Positions 44,985 through 55,076 are shown, counted from the first letter of the stretch. The stretch is 64,000 nucleotides of DNA from OLB11 sp041392835 (GCA_041392835.1 JAWKLF010000001.1:620001-684000); one strand, 5' to 3'. Program-made: numbers and translations. Notes: generated by a model not told the origin, from the sequence alone.

Positions 44985-46255
44985 GAGAAGTTTTCGAAAT
45001 AGAAAAAAGTTTTATACAAAACAAGTCGCAGAGTAGCCTTCAGCGTTTGATTAATATATTTGTATTTTTTTTGGCATTTCCATGTATTAATATACTTGGC
45101 AATTCAATCACATTTTATATATTTATTATCCTCATTATTCGTGAAGGACTTTTTTGGCAAAAACCCTATAGAGCCAAGGCCTTGTTGTTTTCTTTTATGC
45201 TCATCTGTTTTTTGTCTACTTTGTTTGCACCATACGATAAGATGGAAACGCCCCCAGGGTTTTTTCCTAAAATGCAATTAGTCATTCAATTTGTGTATTG
45301 GATGCTATTAGCAAGCTTTTTTATTATTTACAAAAAAGTACTAGACTGGGTTCAAATATCTAAAGCAAGCTTATTTGGATTTTTAGCGGCCACTATGGGT
45401 TTTTATTTTTTAAAAATAGAAGTAGGTAATGCATTAGGAGAATTTAGCACTGACATCACAAGAAATGCTTTTGTATTTAATGTACTTGCTACCACTCCAG
45501 TATCTTGTATTTATGTTCTGAAAAAATTTAAAATGAAGGGTATCTATGCCTTATTAATAGCCTCTATTGCTAGCATGTTCTTTTCCTTAGGTCGTTCGGG
45601 TTCTATCATTATTTTATTAGAGTCCTTTTTAATATTATCCATTTTTTCTCGTGTTTGGAATAATGTTATACGTTTTTCTATCATACCTGTTATAGTCGTT
45701 TTTATTTTGAGCGAATCCTCATTTGTTCAGCCAGCACTACAAGTATTAGCAGACAAAACAGAATCAATAAACCCTCGATTTGCAAACTTGATAAGAGGAG
45801 AACAAGATGGTGATCTGACTATGGATAAGAGTTGGCTACTACGTAAATTAATGATTACTAAAAGTTTTGAGGTTATCAAAGAGTATCCATTGTTAGGGGT
45901 AGGAGTAAAAAACTTTGTTTATTATGAATCGGATTTGGATCAATTGTATTCCAGATTTGATCGCTTGGCTTATAGAGGCAAAGACTATTTAAATTCTCGT
46001 TCTTCGCACAACTCGTATATATTAGTTATGAGCGAGATGGGTCTTTTAGGATTTGCTATACTAATCGCTTTGCTGCTTATACCTTTAGTCAAAATAAGTA
46101 AAATATTATTATTTGGAGATCAGATAAAAATGAGTCAACTACCACTTATTGGTCTTTTAGGCATATCTATGCACTTTTATGCCATTGCATCTATTTATGG
46201 TGCAGTTACATGGTTTATTATAGGCATATCTATTGCTGCCTCCATAGACGATTAA
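44981..46255 (+). CDS. O-antigen ligase / polymerase family membrane protein (WaaL/Wzy type)
   Basis: A 424-residue multi-spanning protein with about ten hydrophobic segments. The large loop near the C-terminal half contains GVGVKNFVYYES and SRSSHNSYILVMSEMGLLG; the His in SHNSY is the landmark of the Wzy_C/O-antigen ligase family. It either polymerises repeat units or transfers the finished glycan to lipid A core or another acceptor. Since the locus has an ABC exporter and no Wzx was found, the ligase role seems more likely than polymerase. Confidence 0.85.
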   Translation: MREVFEIEKSFIQNKSQSSLQRLINIFVFFLAFPCINILGNSITFYIFIILIIREGLFWQKPYRAKALLFSFMLICFLSTLFAPYDKMETPPGFFPKMQLVIQFVYWMLLASFFIIYKKVLDWVQISKASLFGFLAATMGFYFLKIEVGNALGEFSTDITRNAFVFNVLATTPVSCIYVLKKFKMKGIYALLIASIASMFFSLGRSGSIIILLESFLILSIFSRVWNNVIRFSIIPVIVVFILSESSFVQPALQVLADKTESINPRFANLIRGEQDGDLTMDKSWLLRKLMITKSFEVIKEYPLLGVGVKNFVYYESDLDQLYSRFDRLAYRGKDYLNSRSSHNSYILVMSEMGLLGFAILIALLLIPLVKISKILLFGDQIKMSQLPLIGLLGISMHFYAIASIYGAVTWFIIGISIAASIDD

Positions 46256-46260
46256 AAAAA

Positions 46261-47433
46261 ATGAATTTAGCCTTTTATTATCACATACCTGTTCATGTAG
46301 AAAACGGAAAAATAAAAACACCAGGATACCTGGGTGTGTTTATAGATTCTTTGGCATTAGAAGTAGATACCTTATACTTAGTTATGCACCAAGCATCCAT
46401 AACTAGAATACCAGAATGCGATTATGTATTAACACAGCAAAATATAGTTTGGGTTAATATAGGAATAGCAAAACCCGCATGGCATAGAACATTTTTTCCA
46501 GCATCTACATTGAAAGGAAAATTAAACGAAATAAAAAACTGCGATGCTTTTTTAGTCCGATCACCAAGTCCGCTTTCGCCATTTTTTAAAAAATATGCTC
46601 CATATACTCGTATCTTTTTTCTTATTGTTGGCGATTATATGGCGGGCTCTGCACGATATAAAAATGGTACATGGCGCGATAAAATTATTTTTTTATACCT
46701 AAATTATTTTAATAAAAAATATATAAATCAAATTAGACAAACAGACTGTTTGGTCAACTCCGAATCTTTATTGGAGTCTTATAAGCCTATAGCAAAATCT
46801 ATTTCTTTTGTGCGTACTACTACACTCACTAGCACAGACTATTATAAACGAGAGGATACTTGTATTAACCCTCAGAAAATAAATATATTATATACAGGTC
46901 GCATAGAACCTTCAAAAGGTTTGCATGATATGCTAAAGGCCTTATCCATACTCAACAAAAAACATAATAATATATTTTACTTTCATATAGTAGGCTGGGA
47001 AAGCGATGGGACAAAACCACATGAACAATTTTTAAAAAAAGAAGCACAAACTTTAGAATGCGAAACCCATCTTATTTTTCATGGAAAAAAGACCTTAGGA
47101 GAAGAATTAAATACCATGTATAGACATTCCGATATATATGTTTTAAGCTCTCATCACGAAGGATTTCCAAGAACTATTTGGGAGGCTATGGCCAATTCGT
47201 TGCCAGTAGTGGCTACCAAAGTAGGAGGCATACCGACCACGCTTACACATTTACAAAACGCATACCTGATAGAGCCCCAAAAGATAGAAGAAATAGTAAC
47301 TGCAATTGAAAAAATAGCAAGCGATACAGAATTTAGAAAATCACTTATCACAAACGCTTATGAATTGGCAAAGGAAAATCATATTACGACTCAAACAAAA
47401 AAGTTAATATTGCAAATTCAAGAAAAACTATGA
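46261..47433 (+). CDS. Glycosyltransferase family 4
   Basis: The ATG at 46261 (MNLAFYYHIPVHVENGK) replaces an upstream in-frame start inside the previous gene; this gives 390 residues. The donor domain has NILYTGRIEPSKGLHDML, FHIVGWESD and SSHHEGFPRTIWEAMANSL with the E-x7-E arrangement, then VVATKVGGIPTT. It overlaps the acetyltransferase gene after it by four bases. A sugar transferase for the surface glycan. Confidence 0.9.
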   Translation: MNLAFYYHIPVHVENGKIKTPGYLGVFIDSLALEVDTLYLVMHQASITRIPECDYVLTQQNIVWVNIGIAKPAWHRTFFPASTLKGKLNEIKNCDAFLVRSPSPLSPFFKKYAPYTRIFFLIVGDYMAGSARYKNGTWRDKIIFLYLNYFNKKYINQIRQTDCLVNSESLLESYKPIAKSISFVRTTTLTSTDYYKREDTCINPQKINILYTGRIEPSKGLHDMLKALSILNKKHNNIFYFHIVGWESDGTKPHEQFLKKEAQTLECETHLIFHGKKTLGEELNTMYRHSDIYVLSSHHEGFPRTIWEAMANSLPVVATKVGGIPTTLTHLQNAYLIEPQKIEEIVTAIEKIASDTEFRKSLITNAYELAKENHITTQTKKLILQIQEKL

Positions 47434-47954
47434 ATAAAATTTATCGATTGATACGATACGATTGGCCTTTGCATTTTATTTTGTTTTTTACCAATTGGTT
47501 TCCAGATAATGTGGCTCTTATGCGTGTTAGAGGATTTCTTATTCGACCATTTTTTAAACAATGTGGCAAAGATTTACGAATAGGTAGAAATTGTGTTTTT
47601 GGAAAATCATATAATATTACTATAGGCAACCATGTCTATATCGCCTACGGAAATTGGATTCAAGGGTCTACTGATATTATTATACAGGATGAAGTAATGT
47701 TTGGGCCCAAGTCAAACATTATATCTGGAAATCATACAAGAAAAGATGGCTCATTTCGATATGGAGGAAATAAATATGCACCTATCATTATAGAGTCAGG
47801 AGCATGGGTGGCAGGAAGCTGTGCCGTGTTAGCAGGTGCAAAGCTAGGTAAAGGTAGTGTGTTGGGTGCCAATTCTGTTTTAAACAAAGAGGTTCCACCT
47901 AATTGTCTATATGCTGGAAATCCTGCAAAATTTATTAAAGAAATTCATGACTAA
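47430..47954 (+). CDS. Left-handed beta-helix acetyltransferase (hexapeptide family)
   Basis: A 174-residue protein with hexapeptide repeats (IGRNCVFGKSYNITIGNHVYIA, GSCAVLAGAKLGKGSVLGAN) and the terminal PPNCLYAGNPAKFIKEI common to WcaF/VatD-like O-acetyltransferases. The catalytic His is likely in the SGNHTRKDG segment. It would acetylate a sugar hydroxyl using acetyl-CoA in the cytoplasm. It overlaps the genes on both sides. Confidence 0.88.
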   Translation: MNKIYRLIRYDWPLHFILFFTNWFPDNVALMRVRGFLIRPFFKQCGKDLRIGRNCVFGKSYNITIGNHVYIAYGNWIQGSTDIIIQDEVMFGPKSNIISGNHTRKDGSFRYGGNKYAPIIIESGAWVAGSCAVLAGAKLGKGSVLGANSVLNKEVPPNCLYAGNPAKFIKEIHD

Positions 47955-48957
47955 ATTTTTATTTGTAGGTACTTTTTTGTCCAAAAAAACAGGAACACAA
48001 CATGTTGTGGAAATGATTAGACCTTATTTTGAAAATAAAGGACTTGAACTTTATTTAGCTTCTTCATTTCAAAATAAAATATTAAGATTAGCCCACATAC
48101 TTTTTTCAATATTATTTTATAGAGGTCAAAAAGTATTTTTTAGTGTATTTAGTGGCCAAGCATTTACAATCACAAAGTGGGGAAGTGCAATAGCGCAATG
48201 GCGAAATAAAGAAATTATTTTTACCTTACATGGAGGCGCACTACCCGAATTTACAGAAAAAAATAAGAAAATGGTATTAGATGTATTTAAAAAAGCACAT
48301 CTAATACAAACCCCTTCTTTACACCTAAAAAAATATTTTGAGCCTTATGGTTTTGATATTGATTATATACCTAATCCTATTTTTTTAGACAACTTTCAAT
48401 ACAGCAGAAATCATGTAAAGCCGCATACACTATTATGGGTTAGAGCATTTACAAAAATTTATAATCCAATGTTGGCCATTAGAACACTGAATGAAGTTAA
48501 AAAACAATATCCTGAAACAACCTTGACTATGATAGGCCCAGACAAGGGCTTGCTACCAGAAGTGAAAAAAGAAATAGAAAAATTAGGTTTAAAAAATAGT
48601 ATTACCATAACAGGACCTATTAAAAACGAAAAACTTCATACATATTTTCAAACGCACGAAATTTATTTAAACACAACTTCTTTTGAGAGTTTTGGAAAAG
48701 CCGTTGTAGAGGCTGCTTCGTGTGGAATACCCATAGTGTCTACCTCTGTAGGTGAGATACCATTAATATGGACCGATAATGAAAATATAATTTTAGTAAA
48801 ATCTTTTGATGAAAAGGAGATGGCTTCAAAAGTTATATCCCTTTTTGCCAACAAAGAATTAGCTATGACCATCTCTAAAAATGCAAGAAAAAAAGCGGAA
48901 TCTTTTTCTTGGAATATTATAGTTCCAAGATGGGAAGAGCTACTACAGGATAATTAA
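47947..48957 (+). CDS. Glycosyltransferase family 4
   Basis: The ATG at 47947 is preferred (336 residues). It has the GT-B acceptor region FLSKKTGTQHVVEMI, the IIFTLHGGALPEF segment, and a donor domain with LLWVRAFTKIYNPMLAI, LTMIGPDKG and TTSFESFGKAVVEAASCGIPIVST (E-x7-E). It is followed directly, without a gap, by the CapK-like gene. A sugar transferase of the locus. Confidence 0.88.
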   Translation: MTKFLFVGTFLSKKTGTQHVVEMIRPYFENKGLELYLASSFQNKILRLAHILFSILFYRGQKVFFSVFSGQAFTITKWGSAIAQWRNKEIIFTLHGGALPEFTEKNKKMVLDVFKKAHLIQTPSLHLKKYFEPYGFDIDYIPNPIFLDNFQYSRNHVKPHTLLWVRAFTKIYNPMLAIRTLNEVKKQYPETTLTMIGPDKGLLPEVKKEIEKLGLKNSITITGPIKNEKLHTYFQTHEIYLNTTSFESFGKAVVEAASCGIPIVSTSVGEIPLIWTDNENIILVKSFDEKEMASKVISLFANKELAMTISKNARKKAESFSWNIIVPRWEELLQDN

Positions 48958-50277
48958 ATGCTTAAGAATTTTATCTTAGAATATATCATGTTGCCATTAG
49001 GCGATAAAATGACCAAAAGTAGTTTTATCAAAAATCTTTTTTTATTAAGAAAGATGGATAGACTTTCTAAAAATGAATTAGAAATAAACCAGCAACAAAA
49101 ACTAAAGAATTTACTCATACATGCAAGCCAACATGTTCCTTACTATAAAAGGCTAAATATCGCAAAAGAAGATGACCCTGTTTCTTGGTTAAAAAAATTT
49201 CCTATTTTAGATAAAGCCCTATTAAGTCAAAATCAAGAACAACTGCTAAGTACACCAAAAGAACAATTAATACGACAAGCAAGTAGTGGCTCATCTGGCA
49301 TTCAGAGTATTGTATTTTGGAACAAAGCCGAACAATCTTTGTACCGAGCAACTCAAATACGCTGGTGGGAATGGGCAGGCTACAAAATGGGAACTCCTAT
49401 TTTACAAACGGGAATTACACCACAGCGTGGTATACTGAAATCTATAAAAGACTTTATTTTTAATACCTATTATTTACAGGCTTTTGCACATAGCAAAGAA
49501 GATGTGCTTAAAGCACTACGTTGGGCGCAAAGGCAAAAAGAACCTGTACTTGCAGGCTACGCTTCTTCATTATTTGTAATAGCTACCATAGCCGACGAAG
49601 AAAATATTAATGTAAAATTTAAAACAGCTGTAGTGTGGGGCGACAAATTGTTTAACCACTATAGAGAAAAAATCGAACACGTATTTCAAACTAAAGTACA
49701 CGAAACCTATGGCTCAGCAGAAGGCTTAATGATGGGTGCTCAATACGATTTAGATTATATGTACATGATGAATCAGCATGTATATATAGAAATTGTTGAC
49801 GACCAGATGCAAGCTGTAAAAGAAGGCACATGGGGCCATGTATTAGTTACTAATTTAGATGCTTTTGCCATGCCTCTTATTCGATATAAAATAGGTGATT
49901 TGGCTAGTATGCTTCCAAAAGAAGAATATCCATCAAACCCTTACTTGGCGTATCCTATATGGAAAAAAATTATTGGTAGAGATACAGACTTGGTACAAAC
50001 ACCTTCTGGAAAATATTTAGTTGTGCATTCCTTTACAGGAGTCTTTGAACATATTCCAGAAATAAAACAATTTTGTGTAATACAAGAACACATACAAGGC
50101 ATACGAATTCAATACATAAGAGGAGATCAATTTTCAGAAGCAATACTTGTAAAAGCAAAAAATAATTTAATGAGTTATATACAAGAACCCTTTGATATTA
50201 TTTTTGAAGAAGTGACAAGCATAGCGCCAACTCCATCGGGCAAACCACAACTCATTATTTCAAAACTAAAAAAATAG
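48958..50277 (+). CDS. CapK/PaaK-like adenylate-forming protein
   Basis: A 439-residue member of the phenylacetate-CoA ligase/CapK group: HVPYYKRL near the N-terminus, the phosphate-binding-like ASSGSSGIQS, VHETYGSAEGLMMGAQ, MPLIRYKIGDLA and IIGRDTDLVQTPSGK. In capsule loci CapK-type proteins are proposed to activate a carboxylate as an adenylate for attachment to the sugar; the reaction here is unknown. Together with the asparagine-synthase-like and CapA-like genes it suggests a non-sugar decoration. Confidence 0.82.
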   Translation: MLKNFILEYIMLPLGDKMTKSSFIKNLFLLRKMDRLSKNELEINQQQKLKNLLIHASQHVPYYKRLNIAKEDDPVSWLKKFPILDKALLSQNQEQLLSTPKEQLIRQASSGSSGIQSIVFWNKAEQSLYRATQIRWWEWAGYKMGTPILQTGITPQRGILKSIKDFIFNTYYLQAFAHSKEDVLKALRWAQRQKEPVLAGYASSLFVIATIADEENINVKFKTAVVWGDKLFNHYREKIEHVFQTKVHETYGSAEGLMMGAQYDLDYMYMMNQHVYIEIVDDQMQAVKEGTWGHVLVTNLDAFAMPLIRYKIGDLASMLPKEEYPSNPYLAYPIWKKIIGRDTDLVQTPSGKYLVVHSFTGVFEHIPEIKQFCVIQEHIQGIRIQYIRGDQFSEAILVKAKNNLMSYIQEPFDIIFEEVTSIAPTPSGKPQLIISKLKK

Positions 50278-50291
50278 CTTATATTACTCTC

Positions 50292-51386
50292 ATGAATATT
50301 ACTCTCATAGCGGGTGCCAGACCAAATTTTATGAAAATAGCTCCTATCATACATGCTTTGCACAAAGCACAGCGAGAAGGTAGCAACATTCAATATAGAC
50401 TTGTACATACTGGTCAGCATTTTGACGAAGCAATGTCTGGCAATTTTTTTGAGCAGTTAGATATTCCTCAGCCCCATGTCAATCTTTCTTCTGGAGGTGG
50501 TACACAAGCCGAGCAAACAGCCAATATCATGGTTCGATTCGAAAAAGACCTCTTAGAGCACCCAAGCGATTTGGTTATTGTAGTAGGCGATGTTACCAGC
50601 ACCATGGCATGTGCTATTACAGCACAAAAACTGAAAACAAAAGTTGCACATGTGGAGGGAGGCATTCGTAGCAGAGACTGGGAAATGCCTGAAGAAATTA
50701 ATCGCTTAGTAACGGATAGTATTTCTAATTATTTTTTTACAACAAGCCAAGTAGCCAACAATAATTTGATGCAAGAAGGTATATCGGAAGATAGAATATT
50801 TTTTGTTGGCAATACTATGATAGATACCTTACTCAAGCAAATGCCCAATTTTAAGCCGCCTGCTTTTTGGGAAGAACTTGGTTTAGAAAAAGGGAAATAT
50901 CTTATTATGACGTTGCATCGCCCATCAAATGTAGATGACGAACAAACACTTAAAGAAATGATAGACGTAATAGAATCCCATGTAAAGGATATGCCTATCA
51001 TTTTTCCTATGCATCCAAGAACCAAACAAAATATTGAAAAATATGGTATTCAAACTTCCTCTATACATGCAGTAGATCCTATGTCCTATCTTGAATTTAA
51101 TTATCTAGTACAGCATGCTAAAGCCGTCATAACGGATTCTGGTGGCATTACCGAAGAAACCACAGTAATGGGCATTCCCTGTATGACACTCAGAAACTCA
51201 ACCGAAAGACCAGAAACCTGCACTATCGGAACCAATGAATTAATAGGCGTAGAACCAAAAAATTTAGCAATAGCGTTAAAAAAATTATTTTCTAACGAAT
51301 GGAAAAAAGGAAGCATACCCATGCTTTGGGATGGTAACACTGCCGAACGAATAGTTGATATATTACTTAAACAATTGAAACCTTGA
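50292..51386 (+). CDS. wecB: UDP-N-acetylglucosamine 2-epimerase (non-hydrolysing)
   Basis: A 364-residue protein with GARPNFMKIAPI, LVHTGQHFDEAMSG, VVGDVTSTMACA, HVEGGIRSRDWEMPEE and TDSGGITEETTVMGIP, the conserved segments of WecB/MnaA. It interconverts UDP-GlcNAc and UDP-ManNAc and so supplies ManNAc or its derivatives for the glycan. It lies 14 bases after the CapK-like gene and overlaps the next start (TTG at 51383). Confidence 0.94.
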   Translation: MNITLIAGARPNFMKIAPIIHALHKAQREGSNIQYRLVHTGQHFDEAMSGNFFEQLDIPQPHVNLSSGGGTQAEQTANIMVRFEKDLLEHPSDLVIVVGDVTSTMACAITAQKLKTKVAHVEGGIRSRDWEMPEEINRLVTDSISNYFFTTSQVANNNLMQEGISEDRIFFVGNTMIDTLLKQMPNFKPPAFWEELGLEKGKYLIMTLHRPSNVDDEQTLKEMIDVIESHVKDMPIIFPMHPRTKQNIEKYGIQTSSIHAVDPMSYLEFNYLVQHAKAVITDSGGITEETTVMGIPCMTLRNSTERPETCTIGTNELIGVEPKNLAIALKKLFSNEWKKGSIPMLWDGNTAERIVDILLKQLKP

Positions 51387-52576
51387 AAATAGTTTACTTC
51401 TATCAATACTTTTCTACACCCAAAGGAGCATGGGGTACTAGGGTTTATGAGTTTGCATCGGAATGGGTAAAGAAAGGACACGAGGTTACTGTAGTAACAA
51501 GCGTATATGCCAAATCGGATATTACTGCAAGTAAGCTTGTAGAAGATAAAATATATGATGGTATACACGTTAAAATTTTGAATGTGCTGATAGATAACAA
51601 ACAAAGTAAAACAAAGCGTATAGCATCTTTTCTGAAATATGCAATACTTTCTACATACTATGCACTAACTCTCAAAGCCGACATTGTTATAGCCTCATCG
51701 GGCCCTATCACGGTAGGAATACCTGGCTTGCTTGCAAAATATATACGAGGAAGAAAATTAGTTTTTGAAACGAGAGATTTATGGCCTGAAGGAGCTATAG
51801 AATTGGGTATAATAAAAAATAAAAAACTACAAAAACTGGCATATTGGTTTGAAAAGACGTGTTACAAAGCTTCTACTTTAATTGTGTCTTTGTCGCCAGG
51901 TATGCAAAAATATATAGAAGAAAAACACAAACATAAAAATGTAATATCTGTTACGAATGCAGCCAATATCGAATTATTTTCAACCGAAAAAAGTGTAGAT
52001 GCTGATGTGCCTTTTAAATCCTATAGCTATGCTATATACACTGGCAATATAGGCGAAGTCAATAACTCTTATTGGCTTTTTGAGGCGGCCAAAATACTCA
52101 AAGAAAAAGGAAGAGATGATATTATCATATTGCTCATAGGCGAAGGCCAACAAAAAGAAGAACTACTTTGCAAAGCAAAAGAAGAACAGGTTTCAAATTT
52201 CATTATATGGAATTTGATGCCTAAAGAAAAATTAGTGCCCATAATACAGCATGCTTTAGTATCCTTGGTGCCACTAAAAGGCACACCAGTTTTGGATACT
52301 TCATCGCCCAATAAATTTTTTGAATCGCTTGCAGCTGGAGTGCCAATTATTCAAAACACCAACGGATGGATGAAAGACTTTTTAGAAGAGCACCAAGTAG
52401 GTTATACTATCAATCCAAATGATGCCATGGCATTGACCCAAAAATTAATAGAATTATTTGATCATCAAACTATACGAATAGAAAAAAAACAAACAGCCAT
52501 TGCGCTTGCAAAAAAGCATTTTGATAAGAATGTATTAGCTCAAAAGATGATAAATGCAATCGAAAAAATAAAGTAG
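51383..52576 (+). CDS. Glycosyltransferase family 4 (WbuB/WcaI-like)
   Basis: It starts at a TTG at 51383 overlapping the wecB stop; the first strand KIVYFYQYFSTPKGAWGTR requires this start. The 397 residues include VFETRDLWPEGAIELG, typical of WbuB-like enzymes, SYAIYTGNIGEVNNSYWL, LLIGEGQQKEEL and SSPNKFFESLAAGVPIIQN. WbuB-like enzymes often use UDP-sugars such as N-acetyl-L-fucosamine; the donor here is not known. Confidence 0.88.
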   Translation: MKIVYFYQYFSTPKGAWGTRVYEFASEWVKKGHEVTVVTSVYAKSDITASKLVEDKIYDGIHVKILNVLIDNKQSKTKRIASFLKYAILSTYYALTLKADIVIASSGPITVGIPGLLAKYIRGRKLVFETRDLWPEGAIELGIIKNKKLQKLAYWFEKTCYKASTLIVSLSPGMQKYIEEKHKHKNVISVTNAANIELFSTEKSVDADVPFKSYSYAIYTGNIGEVNNSYWLFEAAKILKEKGRDDIIILLIGEGQQKEELLCKAKEEQVSNFIIWNLMPKEKLVPIIQHALVSLVPLKGTPVLDTSSPNKFFESLAAGVPIIQNTNGWMKDFLEEHQVGYTINPNDAMALTQKLIELFDHQTIRIEKKQTAIALAKKHFDKNVLAQKMINAIEKIK

Positions 52577-52581
52577 TAAAG

Positions 52582-53484
52582 ATGAGAGTATTACTGACAG
52601 GAGCTTTTGGATTTTTAGGACAAGAAATTATAAAGACATTGCATGCTTCAAACCACGAAGTAGATACCTTGTCGAGAAATCAAAAAGCTACATACTCTGT
52701 AGATATAGCTATTGAAAAACCTATACTAACCCACAGTTATGATTTAATTATACATGCAGCAGGCAAGGCTCATAGCGTACCTAAATTAGAACATGAAAAA
52801 GAAGAGTTTTATGATACCAATGTATTGGGTACAAAACATCTTTTAAATGCTCTGGAGCAAACGCATCATCTACCTAAAGCATTTGTTTTTATTTCATCGG
52901 TTGCTGTGTATGGATTAGAAGAGGGTGAAAATATAGACGAAAATTACCCTTTGCTAGGTACTACTCCTTATGCTACAAGCAAAATCCAAGCTGAAAAATT
53001 AATTAGTATTTGGGCTGATGCTCATCAAATACCTTTGTTAATTTTTAGACTTCCTTTGTTGGCAGGCACCAACCCTCCAGGCAATTTGGGAAGTATGAAG
53101 CGAGCCATAAAAAAAGGCTGGTATATAAAAATTGGAAAAAGTGAGCAAAAAAAATCTATACTATGCGCTCAAGATGTAGCTCTGGCCATATTGGATAATT
53201 ATCAAAAAAAAGGTATTTATAATCTGACAGATGGCAGAAGCCCCGCCGTATACGAAATAGAAAATGCGCTGGCCAAAGCCATGCATAAACCAATACGATT
53301 ACGATTGCCATTTGGTGTCGTATTGTTTTTAGCAAAAATTGGAGATTGTTTTGGAAATAAATTTCCTTTGACTACCTTGCGCCTGAAAAAGTTAACGTCA
53401 ACGCTAACATTTTCTTCTGAAAAAGCCAAGGCAGAGTTACTCTGGAAACCCAAAAACACCATCGAATACCTTTCAAATGAATAG
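52582..53484 (+). CDS. NAD-dependent sugar epimerase/dehydratase
   Basis: A 300-residue extended SDR: the N-terminal GAFGFLGQE is the glycine motif, IIHAAGKAHSV and ISSVAVYG follow, and the active-site Tyr/Lys lie in TPYATSKIQAE. It acts on a nucleotide sugar, possibly as a 4-epimerase or reductase making the substrate for the initiating transferase encoded next (overlap of 8 bases with 53477). This epimerase plus WecA-like pair is common in O-antigen loci. Confidence 0.87.
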   Translation: MRVLLTGAFGFLGQEIIKTLHASNHEVDTLSRNQKATYSVDIAIEKPILTHSYDLIIHAAGKAHSVPKLEHEKEEFYDTNVLGTKHLLNALEQTHHLPKAFVFISSVAVYGLEEGENIDENYPLLGTTPYATSKIQAEKLISIWADAHQIPLLIFRLPLLAGTNPPGNLGSMKRAIKKGWYIKIGKSEQKKSILCAQDVALAILDNYQKKGIYNLTDGRSPAVYEIENALAKAMHKPIRLRLPFGVVLFLAKIGDCFGNKFPLTTLRLKKLTSTLTFSSEKAKAELLWKPKNTIEYLSNE

Positions 53485-54508
53485 AGAAGATATTTTACCT
53501 ATACTAGCCATTTGTGTTGTCTTGTTTTTATTAGAAATAGCTTATTTCTCTTTGGCCAGATATTTTAAAATAATAGATAGACCCAATAAAAGAAGCTCAC
53601 ATCAAGAACCTACTATACGTGGCGGAGGCATTATATTTGTTTTTGCGTGGTTTCTATATTTCTTTATTGCCGAATCACCCTTTCAGTACGTAAGTATTGG
53701 CTTATTATTGGTTTCCTTAGTCAGTTTTATAGATGATATACACGACGTAGGAAGTCTCACAAGGTTGCTCTTTCATATGATGGCTTTTAGCTTTTGTTTT
53801 TATGAACTCAATTTGTTTAATTTATTGCCAATTTGGGGTATTGTTTGTTTGTATATAGTCAGTATCGGTTGTATCAATGCTATCAACTTTATGGATGGTA
53901 TTAACGGCATTACAGCCTTAAATGCACTTAGCATTATACTTCCACTTCGACTTATGCAAACACACTACATGTTAGATGGTCCATTGTTTTATATTATAAT
54001 TGCTTTGGTTGTTTTCTTATTTTTCAACTATAGAAAAAAAGCAAAGTGTTTTGCTGGCGATATTGGTAGTGTATCATTAGGTTATATTATTATTTTTATC
54101 ATTCTTGGATTGCTTTTTGGACTTTACGAACCACACGAGGGTTTGGTAGGGTTAACTAAAGATAAAATAGCATTTCATCCGAAATATATATTGTTATTGT
54201 TGTTTTTTGGAGTAGATAGTATATTAACTATTGTACATCGAATTATTTTGGGTGAAAATATTTTTAAAGCACACCGTTGGCACTTATTTCAATTATTAAC
54301 AAACGAGGTTGGTTGGAGTCATTTAGCAGTATCTGCCTTGTATGGCATACTACAGTTCATAGCTACTTATTATGTTTTATACAATAAAGTTAGTGCTGCT
54401 GCTACTATTTTAATAATACTATTTTTTAGCATCATATATATATTGGCTAAAATAATTATCATGAAAAAATACATGAAACAAGACAAAGTAGTAGAAGCCA
54501 CTTTGTAG
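53477..54508 (+). CDS. Undecaprenyl-phosphate sugar-1-phosphate transferase (WecA/TagO/WbcO family)
   Basis: A 343-residue polytopic membrane protein with about ten hydrophobic segments. Conserved motifs include KIIDRPNKRSSHQEPTIRGGG, SFIDDIHDV, NFMDGINGI, CFAGDIGSVSLG and a terminal AHRWHLFQLL. These are the Mg2+-binding aspartates and carbohydrate-recognition motifs of the MraY/WecA superfamily. It should start the glycan by loading a HexNAc-1-phosphate onto undecaprenyl phosphate. It overlaps the preceding epimerase gene. Confidence 0.93.
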   Translation: MNREDILPILAICVVLFLLEIAYFSLARYFKIIDRPNKRSSHQEPTIRGGGIIFVFAWFLYFFIAESPFQYVSIGLLLVSLVSFIDDIHDVGSLTRLLFHMMAFSFCFYELNLFNLLPIWGIVCLYIVSIGCINAINFMDGINGITALNALSIILPLRLMQTHYMLDGPLFYIIIALVVFLFFNYRKKAKCFAGDIGSVSLGYIIIFIILGLLFGLYEPHEGLVGLTKDKIAFHPKYILLLLFFGVDSILTIVHRIILGENIFKAHRWHLFQLLTNEVGWSHLAVSALYGILQFIATYYVLYNKVSAAATILIILFFSIIYILAKIIIMKKYMKQDKVVEATL

Positions 54509-54527
54509 AAAAAAAATTATTTTTTAA

Positions 54528-55076
54528 ATGCAAATCCAAATAATAGGAGCTGGAGGTGTCGCTTTAGATATTCTTTCTTGTTTTTCTGACGAGGTTACAT
54601 TTTCTGGTATATGGGACGATCAGCAACCTTCAGCATGGATAACACAAAAAATTCCATATTTGGGTCATACGGATAATATAGTTCAATCGCCCAATACTCA
54701 ATTTATAATTGCTATTGCAAATCCACTGGTTAGGAAAAAAATTTTTGAAAAAAATAAACACCTTACTTTTAAAACACTCATTCATTCTTCGGTTAAATTG
54801 TATAACCCATCTACAATACAAATTGAAGAGGGGTGCATATTGATGCCTCATGTATATATTACGGGCTATGTATTGTTAGCCCAAAATGTATTTATGCACA
54901 TCAATAGTGGCGTGCACCACGAGGTGCAAATTGGTGCCCACTCAGTGCTCATGCCTGGAAGCAGAATAACCTGTGCTTGCAATATTGGTTTGGCATCAAA
55001 ATTGCAAACAAACATTACAATATCTAAGCATATAAAAACATCAGATTATCAAACTTTTAATGTATCGGAATTGTAA
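54528..55076 (+). CDS. PglD-like sugar O/N-acetyltransferase
   Basis: A 182-residue protein with an N-terminal Rossmann-like sugar-nucleotide domain (IQIIGAGGVALDIL), then a left-handed beta-helix half with IEEGCILMPHVYITGY, HINSGVHHEVQIGAHSVLMPGS and the catalytic His in the NSGVHHEV segment. This matches PglD/NeuD-type acetyltransferases that acetylate an amino group of a UDP-4-amino-sugar. It fits beside the CapD/WbpM-type dehydratase, whose 4-keto product it could help modify, though no aminotransferase gene is seen here. Confidence 0.85.
   Translation: MQIQIIGAGGVALDILSCFSDEVTFSGIWDDQQPSAWITQKIPYLGHTDNIVQSPNTQFIIAIANPLVRKKIFEKNKHLTFKTLIHSSVKLYNPSTIQIEEGCILMPHVYITGYVLLAQNVFMHINSGVHHEVQIGAHSVLMPGSRITCACNIGLASKLQTNITISKHIKTSDYQTFNVSEL

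Noticed and set aside
44981..46255. Wzx flippase
   Set aside because: The SHNSY loop and membrane pattern point to the ligase/polymerase family, not to a Wzx-type flippase.
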